From positions 1,612,001 through 1,676,000 of the forward strand of contig NZ_AP024269.1 of assembly GCF_016629525.1 (NCBI RefSeq): a stretch of 64,000 bases of DNA, given 5' to 3'. Positions 56,059 through 64,000 of this stretch are shown here, one piece after another. The position numbers were made by a program, and so were the translations under genes. The notes beneath the pieces were generated by a model. It saw only the letters and a list, made by a program, of their open reading frames with translations, was not told where the DNA came from and ran no database searches. Position 1 is the first letter of the stretch. The number at the start of each line of letters is the position of its first letter. This stretch comes from Kaistia sp. 32K (GTDB taxonomy: Bacteria; Pseudomonadota; Alphaproteobacteria; Rhizobiales; Kaistiaceae).

Positions 56059-56379
56059 TCAGCGCGCCCAGCAGAAGTCGCGCACCTTCGGCGAGTAGCG
56101 GAACGGGTTCAGGGCAATGTCCTGGCGGCAGCGGTTGCGGATGCCGAGCTGCGTTGTCGGATCGAGCGATGCCTTGAAGGCGGCGAGCGACGCGGTGTCG
56201 TCGGGGACAGTCGAAAGGTCGAAGCCGAAGACCTTCCAGTCGGGCAGCGGGCCGGACTCAATCCCGCTCGTGGGGAAGCTGTTGGCGCTCGTCGCCGCCG
56301 CGGGCGACGCCGAAAACACGGCCGGCGCGGCGAGAAGCGCCAGGGCGACGATACCGAGGGCGGTTTTGGACAGGCTCAT
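56059..56379 (-). CDS. Small secreted protein of unknown function
   Basis: 106 aa from the second ATG (56379), which is better spaced from an upstream AGGA than the ATG at 56382. The signal peptide (MSLSKTALGIVALALLAAPAVFSASPAAA) is followed by a mature part of about 75 residues with two Cys (IRNRCRQDIALNPFRYSPKVRDFCWAR) that could pair. It matches no family I recognise; the C-terminal NP-F-x-Y..VRDFC pattern may help a search. It stands alone between repeat DNA and the phosphonate pair. Confidence 0.78.
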   Translation of the reverse strand: MSLSKTALGIVALALLAAPAVFSASPAAATSANSFPTSGIESGPLPDWKVFGFDLSTVPDDTASLAAFKASLDPTTQLGIRNRCRQDIALNPFRYSPKVRDFCWAR

Positions 56380-56592
56380 CATGGATCCTCATTCAATCGA
56401 ACGACCGTACGATCTGCGATATATACGGAATATCGTTGCCGGAGCGTGAAATACAACCGCGACATGGCCGCCTGCGACGCCGCCCGGCCGCGTCATGGGA
56501 TTGCCGGAAATGCGCAATGTCTCCGTTCCGCCATCCGCGCCGGGTTAAACTGACGCGCCCCACGATTCGGACGCCAAACCGTCGAGATCATC

Positions 56593-57288
56593 TTGCGCTA
56601 CGCCATCTATGCCACGCCATCCGCCGAACATCCCCTGTCGCTCGCCGCGGCCCGCTGGCTCGGCCGCGACGCCTTCAGCGGCGAGGATCATCCGCTGCCG
56701 GAGGTCAACGGCTTCTCTGGCGGCACGATCGAGGCCTATCTGGCGGATCCGGGCCGCTACGGCTTTCACGGCACGCTGAAGGCGCCGTTCACGCTGGCCG
56801 AGGGCCAGAGCGAGGCTGCGCTGATCGCGACGCTCGACGCCTTCGCGGCCGGTGCGGCGCCGGTGACGGTTCCGGAGCTGGTGATCCGGCGGCTCGGCCG
56901 CTTCTTCGCGCTCGTGCCCAACGAGCGCGTCGAGGCGCTGGACGCGCTGGCCGGTCGGGTCGTCGCCGATTTCGAGCCCTTCCGCGCGCCGCTTTCGGAA
57001 GCCGACATCGCCCGGCGCCGCGCCGCCGGGCTGACACTCGACGAGGAGACGAACCTCATCCGCTGGGGCTACCCCTATGTGTTCGATGCGTTCCGCTATC
57101 ACATGTCGTTGACCGGCCGGGTTCCGAAGGACGACGCGGAGCCGATGGCGACGGAATTGAAGCGTCACTTCGCCGATTTCGACGGCAAGCCCTTCGTGCT
57201 CGACCGCCTGGCGATCTTCATCGAGCCGGAGCGCGGCGCGCCTTTCGTCGTGCATCATGTCGCGACGCTGGCCGGAGGCGCGCGCTGA
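56593..57288 (+). CDS. DUF1045 phosphonate-associated 2H phosphoesterase-like protein
   Basis: 231 aa, using a TTG start; MRYAIYATPSAEHPLS is the usual beginning of the family. The two 2H motifs are visible: GFHGTLKAPF (H59) and YHMSLTG. The family occurs in phosphonate (C-P lyase) gene sets next to phnM and is thought to be a phosphodiesterase acting on ribosyl phosphonate products. Its stop overlaps the phnM start (TGATG), proving a shared operon. Confidence 0.9.
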   Translation: MRYAIYATPSAEHPLSLAAARWLGRDAFSGEDHPLPEVNGFSGGTIEAYLADPGRYGFHGTLKAPFTLAEGQSEAALIATLDAFAAGAAPVTVPELVIRRLGRFFALVPNERVEALDALAGRVVADFEPFRAPLSEADIARRRAAGLTLDEETNLIRWGYPYVFDAFRYHMSLTGRVPKDDAEPMATELKRHFADFDGKPFVLDRLAIFIEPERGAPFVVHHVATLAGGAR

Positions 57289-58424
57289 TGGCCGAGCAGA
57301 TCTTCACCAACGCCCGGATCGTGCTGGAAGACGAGGCCGTCGAGGGCAGCCTGCTGGTGCGCGACGGCAAGATCGCCGATTTCGACAGCAGCGCGACGCG
57401 CCATGGCGAGGATCTGGGCGGCGATTACCTCGTGCCCGGCTTCGTCGAGCTGCATACCGACCATCTCGAGAACCACTATGCGCCGCGTCCCGGCGTGCGC
57501 TGGAACCCGATCGCGGCGGTGCAGTCGCATGACGCACAGGTCGCCGGCGCCGGCATCACCACGGTGTTCGATGCGCTGCGGGTCGGCATGGACGAGGACG
57601 CGCGCACCTCGACGGCCGAGATGCAGATGCTGGCCGACGCCATCGAGCAGGCGAAGCGGGAGGAGCGGCTGCGCGCCGATCACTTGCTGCATCTGCGCTG
57701 CGAAGTGTCGGCGCCCGACGTCCTCGATGGTCTAGCCGGTTTCCTCGACGTGCTGCCGGTGCGCCTCGTCTCGCTGATGGACCATTCACCCGGCCAGCGC
57801 CAGTTCGCCAGCCTCGACAGCTATCGCGCCTTTTACCAGGGCAAGATGGGCATGTCGGACGCCGCCTATGAGGCGTTCGCCGCGAAGCGCATCGCGCAGG
57901 CGGACGAGTTCTCCGCCCGGCATCGCCGCGAGATCGTCGATCTCTGCCATCCGCGCGCCATCGCGGTGGCGAGCCATGACGACGCAACATCAGCGCATGT
58001 CGAGGAGGCAGCTTCCGACGGCGTTTCCATCGCCGAGTTCCCGACCACGATCGAAGCCGCCGCCGCGTCGCGCGCCGCCGATATCCAGGTGCTGATGGGC
58101 GCGCCCAATCTGGTGCGTGGCGGCTCGCATTCCGGCAATGTCTCGGCCGTCGTGCTGGCCGAGGCCGGACAGCTCGACATCCTGTCGTCGGACTATGTGC
58201 CGTTCAGCCTGATGGTCGCCGTCTTCGCGCTGCCGGGCCTGGTGCCGTCGATCAGCCTGCCGCAGGCGGTGCGCCTGGTCACGCGGGCGCCGGCCGAGGC
58301 GGTCGGGCTCGACGATCGCGGCGCGATCCGCCCGGGCCTTCGCGCCGATCTCGTCCGGGTTCGCGCCGGCGATGGCGTGCCGGTGGTGCGCAGCGTCTGG
58401 CGCGAGGGCAACCGCGTCTCCTAG
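57288..58424 (+). CDS. phnM: PhnM, ribosyl-1-methylphosphonate 5-triphosphate diphosphohydrolase
   Basis: 378 aa. An amidohydrolase-fold enzyme of the C-P lyase pathway that removes pyrophosphate from alpha-D-ribose 1-methylphosphonate 5-triphosphate. The metal motifs are in place: FVELHTDHLENH, then CEVSAPD, SLMDHSPGQRQF, AVASHDDATSAHVEEA and LSSDYVPFSLMVAVF. The start overlaps the DUF1045 stop. No other phn genes (phnG to phnL) lie in the window, so the pair is split from the core cluster or acts independently. Confidence 0.95.
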   Translation: MAEQIFTNARIVLEDEAVEGSLLVRDGKIADFDSSATRHGEDLGGDYLVPGFVELHTDHLENHYAPRPGVRWNPIAAVQSHDAQVAGAGITTVFDALRVGMDEDARTSTAEMQMLADAIEQAKREERLRADHLLHLRCEVSAPDVLDGLAGFLDVLPVRLVSLMDHSPGQRQFASLDSYRAFYQGKMGMSDAAYEAFAAKRIAQADEFSARHRREIVDLCHPRAIAVASHDDATSAHVEEAASDGVSIAEFPTTIEAAAASRAADIQVLMGAPNLVRGGSHSGNVSAVVLAEAGQLDILSSDYVPFSLMVAVFALPGLVPSISLPQAVRLVTRAPAEAVGLDDRGAIRPGLRADLVRVRAGDGVPVVRSVWREGNRVS

Positions 58425-58521
58425 CGGGCCGCCTCGCGCAGATGTGCGCTCCCTAGCTGGCGTGGCCGTTCTATGCTCCGTCGCCGGGTCGCCAGGACCC
58501 GGCGAGTAGGAGGAGCGTATC

Positions 58522-58971
58522 ATGGCCACGCAACAAGGCGTTCATACCCATCCCGCAATGAACCCGGTGATCCGCAAGCTCGCGGACGAGATCCAGCCCC
58601 TGCTCGACGGGATCGGCGCCTGCATGGATCGCGGCGACGCGCGGGAGGCGGCGACGTACTTTACCGACGACGCCAATGTGATCAGCCCGAGCGGATTGAC
58701 CGGTTCCGGCATAACCGGTGTCCAGCGCGTGCTCGCGGCCGACATGGCCTCGATCCTGAAGGGCACGCAAAGCCACTTCACGATCGAAGCGGTGCGGCCG
58801 CTCGGCGATGTCGCCTTCGTCGATGCGTTGCACGAGATCAGCGGCATCGAGGCGGCCGGCGGACAGCCGTTCCAGATCCATCTGGTCGCGCTCGTCCGCA
58901 AGCAGGGCAACAGCTGGAAGCTGCTGGAGGCGCGGCCCTACGCGTTCATGCCGCCGATGACCAAGCACTGA
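58522..58971 (+). CDS. NTF2-like/SnoaL-like protein
   Basis: 149 aa; AGGAGGAG lies before the start. The cone-shaped NTF2-like fold is suggested by [89 protein letters not shown] and the closing GNSWKLLEARPYAFMPP. It resembles the SgcJ/EcaC group of small uncharacterised NTF2-like proteins. No partner is evident nearby; function is unknown. Confidence 0.85.
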   Translation: MATQQGVHTHPAMNPVIRKLADEIQPLLDGIGACMDRGDAREAATYFTDDANVISPSGLTGSGITGVQRVLAADMASILKGTQSHFTIEAVRPLGDVAFVDALHEISGIEAAGGQPFQIHLVALVRKQGNSWKLLEARPYAFMPPMTKH

Positions 58972-59007
58972 CGCAGGGGTCGATCCGGCCCCGGCCCGGG
59001 GCCGGCA

Positions 59008-59493
59008 TTATTTCTCGACGATGATCGCCGTGCGCATCATGCCGATCTCGTGGACGGCCTTGAAGAACACCTCGGCATTCGCCTTGTCGAGGCGGACGCA
59101 GCCATGCGAGGCGGGGCGGCCGAGATGCCGGGTCTCGCTCGTCGCGTGAACCGCGATGCCGTCATTGAAGAAGACGGAATAGGGCATCGGCGCGTTCTCG
59201 TATTTCGACGAATAGTGCATCTCGTCGAGATAGTCGGGACGGAACTGGCCTGGCGGTGTTTCAAAGCCCTTGCGGCCGGTCGAAACCTTCCAGCTGTAGG
59301 TTTCCTTGACGCCATTGCCGCGGTTGACCACGACGTCCATCTGCTGCTTCGAGAGGTTCACCGTGGCGCGGACGCCGGCCGGCGCCGGGAACAGCGAATT
59401 GGCGGAGGCGAGCTGCGGCAGGGTGATCAGCGCGGCGAAGGCAAGCGGGGCGACGAGGCGGCCCAAGGAGCGGACGACAGGGCGGGCGGTCAT
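59008..59493 (-). CDS. L,D-transpeptidase (YkuD domain)
   Basis: 161 aa. A signal peptide ends near residue 32 (LPQLASA). The YkuD catalytic set is complete: H116 (AVHATSETRHLG), H130 and C132 in GRPASHGCVRL. It cross-links meso-diaminopimelate residues of peptidoglycan or attaches proteins. The mature enzyme is a bare catalytic domain without LysM. It has a similar neighbour on the same strand at 59655, about 160 bases upstream. Both begin with the pattern (VNLS(K/S)QQM). Confidence 0.93.
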   Translation of the reverse strand: MTARPVVRSLGRLVAPLAFAALITLPQLASANSLFPAPAGVRATVNLSKQQMDVVVNRGNGVKETYSWKVSTGRKGFETPPGQFRPDYLDEMHYSSKYENAPMPYSVFFNDGIAVHATSETRHLGRPASHGCVRLDKANAEVFFKAVHEIGMMRTAIIVEK

Positions 59494-59654
59494 GGCGGCG
59501 GGTTCCCAAGTGGGGCTCAGTGTGGGGGCTTAGGGTAGGACTCGGTGTGGGACTCGGTCGTGCCGGAAAGCACAACCGTCGATATGTCTTAGCGCCCGTC
59601 CGAAACGCTGTCAGTGATCATCGTCACGCCAAGCGGGTCCGGGTTACGATTTTC

Positions 59655-60116
59655 TCAGCGTGTGATCACGACGCGCGCATTTTTCATGCCGCGCTCGGCG
59701 ATCAGCTGGTAGAGCCGGCGGGCATTCTCGGGCGCCAGGCGGATGCAGCCATGCGAGGCCGGCCGGCCGAGCGAACGGACATGCGGGGTGCCGTGGATGG
59801 CATAGCCGCCATGGAAGAAGACCGAGTTGGGCATGGGCGCATCATCGTATTTGCGCGAGTACCACATCCGGTGCATGCGCGTCGGCCGGTAGCTGCCGAC
59901 GGGCGTGCGGTAGCCCTTCCTTGCTGTCGAGACGTCCCAGCCATAGCGCGCCCGGCCATCGACATAGACGATCATCTGCTGCGACGAGAGATTGACGCGG
60001 GCGACGACGTCGGCCTTCGCGGCTTGCGGCGGGGCGGCGGCGAGGGCGGCGACGCCAAGGGCCACGGACAGGGCGAACATCGCGAGGGGGCGGGTTGGGG
60101 CGAAGGGCGGGGGCAT
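59655..60116 (-). CDS. L,D-transpeptidase (YkuD domain), second copy
   Basis: About 153 aa from the ATG at 60116 (MPPPFAPTRPLAMFALSVALGVAALAAAP); an ATG at 60146 is possible. Signal peptide about 1-33, then the YkuD domain: VNLSSQQMIVYVDG, H108 in GYAIHGTPHVRSLG, H122 and C124 in GRPASHGCIRL. A paralogue of the 59008 gene, clearly diverged. The two may have complementary peptidoglycan roles; redundancy is usual in rhizobia. Confidence 0.9.
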   Translation of the reverse strand: MPPPFAPTRPLAMFALSVALGVAALAAAPPQAAKADVVARVNLSSQQMIVYVDGRARYGWDVSTARKGYRTPVGSYRPTRMHRMWYSRKYDDAPMPNSVFFHGGYAIHGTPHVRSLGRPASHGCIRLAPENARRLYQLIAERGMKNARVVITR

Positions 60117-60396
60117 GCTCGTCTGGCTCCTCGAATATCCGATCATCCTTCCGTAAGGGTAACAGGAAATCCTGAACAACCGGTAATCCCGTTCACTTGA
60201 TCCAGCCCATGCATGGTTGCAGGGGCAGGGTTGCAGCCATGGGGGATGTCGGCATGTCGGGAACGGTCGAATGAGCCGGCGAACCGTGCTAGCAACACCC
60301 GGCCGGATGCTCTTTCCAGGGGATCCGCGTGGGCGCGAACCATTTGTCGTTCGCCCCGATCCGCAGGAAACGCTTTCGCGCCAAAGGAGAGCATGG

Positions 60397-61215
60397 ATGT
60401 CCGTCGTGGCCCAGACCCGCCGTTTGACGGCGATCGATATCGGCAGCCGCAAGGGTGGCACGCCGATCGTCTCGCTGACGGCCTATCACGCCCATACGGC
60501 GGCGATCATGGATTCGTATGTCGACTTCATCCTGGTCGGCGATTCGCTCGGCATGGTCATGCACGGGCTCGAGAGCACGGTTCCCGTCACCCTCGACATG
60601 ATGATCCTGCAGGGGCTCGCGGTGATGCGCGGCTCCAAGCGGGCGCTCGTCGTCGTCGACATGCCGTTCGGCTCCTATGAGGAGAGCCCGCAGGCGGCCT
60701 TCCGCTCGGCCTCGCGGATCATGAAGGAGACCGGCTGCGGCGCCATCAAGATGGAAGGCGGCGTGCACATGGCCGAGACGGTCAGCTTCCTGACCAAGCG
60801 CGGCATTCCGGTCATGGGCCATATCGGCCTGACGCCGCAGTCGATCAACACGATGGGCGGCTTCAAGGTGCAGGGCAAGAACGACGAGAGCGCGGCGGCG
60901 GTGATGGCCGACGCCAAGGCGATCGCGGAAGCCGGCGCGTTTGCCATCGTCGTCGAGGGCGTGATCGAGCCGGTCGCGCGCGACATCACGCGCGCGGTCG
61001 CCGTACCGACCATCGGCATCGGCGCCTCGCCGGATTGCGACGGGCAGATCCTGGTGCTCGAGGACATGCTGGGCCTGTCGCCGCGCGTGCCGAAATTCGT
61101 CAAGAAGTTCGGCAATCTCGGCGGCATGATCGAGGAAGCGATCTCCGCCTATGCCGACGAGGTCAAGGCGCGCACCTTCCCGTCGCCGGAGCAGGTCTAT
61201 ACCAAGAAGGCCTGA
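60397..61215 (+). CDS. panB: 3-methyl-2-oxobutanoate hydroxymethyltransferase (PanB)
   Basis: 272 aa; AAAGGAGAG precedes the start at 60397. It transfers a hydroxymethyl group from methylene-tetrahydrofolate to ketoisovalerate in pantothenate synthesis. Conserved points: MGhVMHG-type metal/substrate site [21 protein letters not shown]49 and D88 for Mg, GAIKMEGG (K118) and [20 protein letters not shown]. It is a TIM-barrel of normal length. panC is not adjacent in this window. Confidence 0.96.
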   Translation: MSVVAQTRRLTAIDIGSRKGGTPIVSLTAYHAHTAAIMDSYVDFILVGDSLGMVMHGLESTVPVTLDMMILQGLAVMRGSKRALVVVDMPFGSYEESPQAAFRSASRIMKETGCGAIKMEGGVHMAETVSFLTKRGIPVMGHIGLTPQSINTMGGFKVQGKNDESAAAVMADAKAIAEAGAFAIVVEGVIEPVARDITRAVAVPTIGIGASPDCDGQILVLEDMLGLSPRVPKFVKKFGNLGGMIEEAISAYADEVKARTFPSPEQVYTKKA

Positions 61216-61409
61216 TTCCAGGCCGCCGGCCCGGGTTTTGGGGACCGCACGCAGGCCCGGCCGGTGTGCGCGTCCGCTCCCGATGCCACGGTGATGTTTC
61301 GGGCGCGGCGGCGAGCCGATATTCTCCTGGTTGACGGCGATCATCGATTTGCCAGCTGAGGGGCGCTTCGTTATGGTGCGCGCCGCTGACCGGAGCCGGA
61401 AAGAAGAGA

Positions 61410-62087
61410 ATGACCGATATTTTTCACGAAGTGGAAGACGACCTTCGCCGCGAGAAGGCGAAGCGTCTCTGGGCTCGCTTCGGACCTTATGTTCTTCTGG
61501 TTGCGGTGCTGATCGTCATCGGCGTCGGCGGCTGGCGTGGCTGGGAATATTGGCGCGAGCAGCAGGCGGCCGCCGAGGGCGACCGTTTCGTCGCCGCGCT
61601 GAAGCTCGCCAGCGAAAGCAAGCATGACGAGGCGATCGCGGCGCTGAACGACATCGCGGCGACCGGTTCGGGCGGCTATCCCGTGCTCGCGAGCTTCCGG
61701 GCGGCTGCCGAACTCGCCGCCACCAAGAAGACCGACGACGCCGTGAAGGCGTTCGACGCGATCGCCGCCAAGGCCGATACGCCGCCGCTCCTGAAGTCGA
61801 TGGCGCGGCTTCGCGCGGCGATGCTGGTCGTCGATACGTCCGATCTCGCCGGCATGAAGAGCCGCGTCGGCGATCTCGCCGAAGTCGGCAATCCCTGGCG
61901 TCATAGTGCTCGCGAGCTGCTCGGCCTCACCGCCTGGCAGAAGGGCGACCTCGAGGCGGCGCGCGGCTATTTCCAGTCGATCCAGGACGATCCGGAGACG
62001 CCGCAGTCGATGCGCAGCCGCGCTCAGCTGATGCAGGATCTGATCCGTTCCAAGATCGGCGCGGCGCCGGCTCCGGCCAAGAGCTGA
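61410..62087 (+). CDS. YfgM-like tetratricopeptide membrane protein
   Basis: 225 aa. A short cytoplasmic N-terminus (TDIFHEVEDDLRREKAKRLWARFGP) is followed by one membrane helix (about 27-43, VLLVAVLIVIGVGGWRGWEY) and a periplasmic TPR-like domain (AALNDIAATGSGGYPVLASFRAAAELAATKKTDDAVKAFDAIAAKADTPPLLKSMARLRAAMLVVDT). This is the YfgM pattern, a protein that in enterics links SecYEG and periplasmic chaperones. It precedes der, as in many proteobacteria, with no bamB between them here. Confidence 0.88.
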   Translation: MTDIFHEVEDDLRREKAKRLWARFGPYVLLVAVLIVIGVGGWRGWEYWREQQAAAEGDRFVAALKLASESKHDEAIAALNDIAATGSGGYPVLASFRAAAELAATKKTDDAVKAFDAIAAKADTPPLLKSMARLRAAMLVVDTSDLAGMKSRVGDLAEVGNPWRHSARELLGLTAWQKGDLEAARGYFQSIQDDPETPQSMRSRAQLMQDLIRSKIGAAPAPAKS

Positions 62088-62236
62088 TCTCCGGCCGAGC
62101 GGATCCGCTCGCCGTACCAACCGTTTTCGTCGTTCCGGGGCCACGCGGGGCGTGTTAGCCGGAACCTCGACGTGGCAGTCTTTCGGGAAGTCGCGGCCGC
62201 CGCGGCTTCCCGTCGCCATTTGAGGCCCTACCCATC

Positions 62237-63649
62237 ATGACCTTCACCGTCGCCATCATCGGCCGTCCCAATGTCGGCAAGTCGACCCTCTTCAACCGCC
62301 TCGTCGGCCAGAAGATCGCGCTCGTCGACGACACGCCGGGCGTGACGCGCGACCGCCGTCCGGGCGAGGCCAGGATCGGCGACCTCTATTTCACGATCAT
62401 CGACACGGCCGGCCTCGAAGACGCCGATCCCGAGAGCCTCGAGGGCCGCATGCGCGCCCAGACCGAGATGGCGATCGAGGAGGCGGATGTCTCGCTGTTC
62501 CTGATCGACGCCCGGGTCGGCGTGACGCCGGTCGACGAGTATTTCGCCGAGCTGCTGCGCCGCGTCGGCAAGCCGGTCGTGCTGGTCGCCAACAAGGCCG
62601 AGGGCAAGCTCGGCGAGAACGGCGTGCTGGAAGCCTATTCACTCGGCCTTGGCGAGCCGATCGCGCTTTCCGCCGAGCATGGCGAGGGCATGGCCGACCT
62701 GTTCGCGGCGCTGCTGCCGTTCGAGCGGGAAGAGGACGAGCTCGACGACGAAGACGACGATTTCGACGCGCCGCTGCCGGTCGATCCCGAGACAGGCGAG
62801 GAAATCGAAGCGCCGCTCGACCTGACGAAGCCGATCAAGGTCGCGATCGTCGGCCGCCCGAATGCCGGCAAGTCGACGCTGATCAACACCATGCTGGGCG
62901 AGGACCGCCTGCTGGTCGGCCCCGAGGCCGGCATCACGCGCGACTCGATCTCGGTCGACTGGACCTGGAACGACCGCCGCATCAAGCTGTTCGACACCGC
63001 CGGCATGCGCAAGAAGGCGCGCGTCGAGACCAAACTGGAGAAGCTCTCCGTCGGCGACTCGCTGCGCGCCATCCGCTTCGCCGAAGTGGTCGTGCTGATG
63101 CTCGACGTCACCATTCCGTTCGAGAAGCAGGACCTGCAGATCGCCGATCTGGTCGCCCGCGAGGGCCGCGCCTTGATCATCGCCTTCAACAAGTGGGACC
63201 TCGTCGAGGACCGCCAGGCGAAGATGGCGGAGCTGCGCGAGATGGCCGAGCGGCTGCTGCCGCAGGTGCGCGGCGTGCCGCTGGTGCCGCTCTCGGGTCT
63301 CACCGGTTCCGGCATCGACAAGCTGATGGGCGAGCTGCTCAAGGTCTACGCGACCTGGAACCGCCGCATCCCGACGGCGGCGCTGAACCGCTGGCTCGCG
63401 AGCGTGCTGGAGCATCATCCGCCGCCGGCCGTCTCCGGCCGCCGCATCAAGCTCCGCTACATGACGCAGCCCAAGGCCCGCCCGCCGACCTTCGTCGCCT
63501 TCTGCTCGCGCCCCGAGGCGCTGCCGGACGCCTATACGCGCTATCTGCTGAACGGCATCCGCGAACACTTCAAGCTCGCCGCCGTGCCGCTGCGCCTGCA
63601 GCTGCGCAAGGGCGAGAACCCGTTCGAGCACAAGGCGAAGAAGCGGTAG
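62237..63649 (+). CDS. der: Ribosome-assembly GTPase Der (EngA)
   Basis: 470 aa. Two tandem GTPase domains: the first with GRPNVGKST at 9-17 and DTAGLED; the second with GRPNAGKST at about 206-214, [12 protein letters not shown] and NKWD. An acidic linker of about 25 residues ([17 protein letters not shown]) lies between them. The C-terminal KH-like domain follows ([43 protein letters not shown]). Required for 50S subunit maturation. The gene is preceded by the YfgM-like gene. Confidence 0.97.
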   Translation: MTFTVAIIGRPNVGKSTLFNRLVGQKIALVDDTPGVTRDRRPGEARIGDLYFTIIDTAGLEDADPESLEGRMRAQTEMAIEEADVSLFLIDARVGVTPVDEYFAELLRRVGKPVVLVANKAEGKLGENGVLEAYSLGLGEPIALSAEHGEGMADLFAALLPFEREEDELDDEDDDFDAPLPVDPETGEEIEAPLDLTKPIKVAIVGRPNAGKSTLINTMLGEDRLLVGPEAGITRDSISVDWTWNDRRIKLFDTAGMRKKARVETKLEKLSVGDSLRAIRFAEVVVLMLDVTIPFEKQDLQIADLVAREGRALIIAFNKWDLVEDRQAKMAELREMAERLLPQVRGVPLVPLSGLTGSGIDKLMGELLKVYATWNRRIPTAALNRWLASVLEHHPPPAVSGRRIKLRYMTQPKARPPTFVAFCSRPEALPDAYTRYLLNGIREHFKLAAVPLRLQLRKGENPFEHKAKKR

Positions 63650-63700
63650 CTTCCCGGGGCCGGATACGGCTCCCTGCCTCACGCAGATAGGATCGACGTC

Positions 63701-64000
63701 ATGACATCGCCCATCCACGTCCTGATGACGGGCGATGATCTGCTGGAGCCGGCATCCCGGATCCTCGATCCGATCGGCGCGCGGATCGAGACGATGAGCG
63801 GGCCGATCGATCGGGCGCGCATGATCGCGACGCTCGCGGCCCGGCGGTTCGACGCCATCCTGGTGCGGGCCAATCCGCCGCTCGACGCCGCCGTGCTCGA
63901 CGCCGCGCCGGGTCTCGCGCTGATCTCCAAGATGGGGGCAGGGGTCGACAGCGTCGACCTCGCCGGCGCGACCGAGCGCAACATCCCTGTGATGACAGCC
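63701..64000 (+). CDS. D-isomer 2-hydroxyacid dehydrogenase, N-terminal part (truncated by window edge)
   Basis: The frame opens at the ATG at 63701 (AGGA upstream) and runs to the window end, 100 codons. The visible sequence (VLMTGDDLLEPASRILDPIGARIETMSG.., RRFDAILVRANPPLDAAVLDAAPGLALISKMGAGVDSVDLAGATERNIPVMTA) is the substrate-binding domain of a phosphoglycerate- or hydroxyacid-dehydrogenase. The Rossmann domain would follow outside the window. The reaction cannot be specified. Confidence 0.85.
   Translation, partial: MTSPIHVLMTGDDLLEPASRILDPIGARIETMSGPIDRARMIATLAARRFDAILVRANPPLDAAVLDAAPGLALISKMGAGVDSVDLAGATERNIPVMTA

Noticed and set aside
57255..57692. A 145-codon frame opposite phnM
   Set aside because: Antisense shadow with no ribosome site and no domain.

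Overview
The window is high-GC, densely packed chromosomal DNA of an alphaproteobacterium, most likely of the order Hyphomicrobiales (Rhizobiales). The evidence is an Omp2b-type porin, the conserved order ccmF-ccmH-degP-response regulator-kinase-glnE-PAS kinase, an Lrp-type putR next to putA, an Mrp with the alphaproteobacterial non-Cys C-terminal loop, and palindromic intergenic repeats of the kinds common in this order. The genus cannot be fixed from what I can see. I found no rRNA, tRNA, CRISPR array, prophage or insertion sequence.

Layout. 1-7748: end of cytochrome c maturation (ccmF, ccmH), a DegP/HtrA protease, an OmpR-type response regulator with its kinase, and glnE. 7797-13035 (minus): a large PAS sensor kinase (PleC/DivJ-like) and aminopeptidase N. 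13261-15836: a periplasmic copper-handling set (DUF2946 protein, YcnI/DUF1775 protein, CopC-CopD fusion). 15908-22849: a LacI-type regulator followed by a sugar or polyol catabolic/uptake operon (TIM-barrel isomerase, Gfo/Idh/MocA dehydrogenase, CUT2 ATPase, permease, binding protein). 23250-27790: proline utilisation (putR-like Lrp regulator, alpha/beta hydrolase, trifunctional-family PutA lacking the DNA-binding domain). 27991-29955: Kup potassium transporter.

30055-34541 is the most accessory-looking stretch: an orphan HNH-type protein with an uncharacterised C-terminal half, a YCII protein, and a tight minus-strand operon of an unknown Cys/His-rich protein, a SET-domain lysine methyltransferase and an MFS transporter. 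34832-41230 carries two CHASE4-GGDEF-EAL cyclic-di-GMP proteins on either side of a YcaQ-type DNA glycosylase. 41252-44751: GDSL hydrolase, nitroreductase and a fused Gfo/Idh-aldo/keto reductase. 44752-45535 is packed with palindromic repeats and includes a 181-182 bp tandem repeat.

45536-50077: two small proteins divergent from a LysR regulator, a VOC protein divergent from a TetR regulator with two near-identical palindromic operators, nudK, an HxlR regulator divergent from an NAD(P)-binding reductase with a clear palindromic operator, and a decayed second nudK tail. 50178-54788: an outer-membrane beta-barrel protein, Mrp/ApbC and an Omp2b-family porin. 55022-64000: recO, a small secreted protein, DUF1045-phnM (phosphonate-linked pair without the C-P lyase core), an NTF2-like protein, two small L,D-transpeptidases, panB, a YfgM-like protein, der and the start of a D-2-hydroxyacid dehydrogenase.

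Most of the window is ordinary core metabolism. The best candidates for something undescribed are the unknown-SET-MFS operon, the orphan HNH protein and the LysR-linked small proteins, one of which (59 aa) is easily missed.
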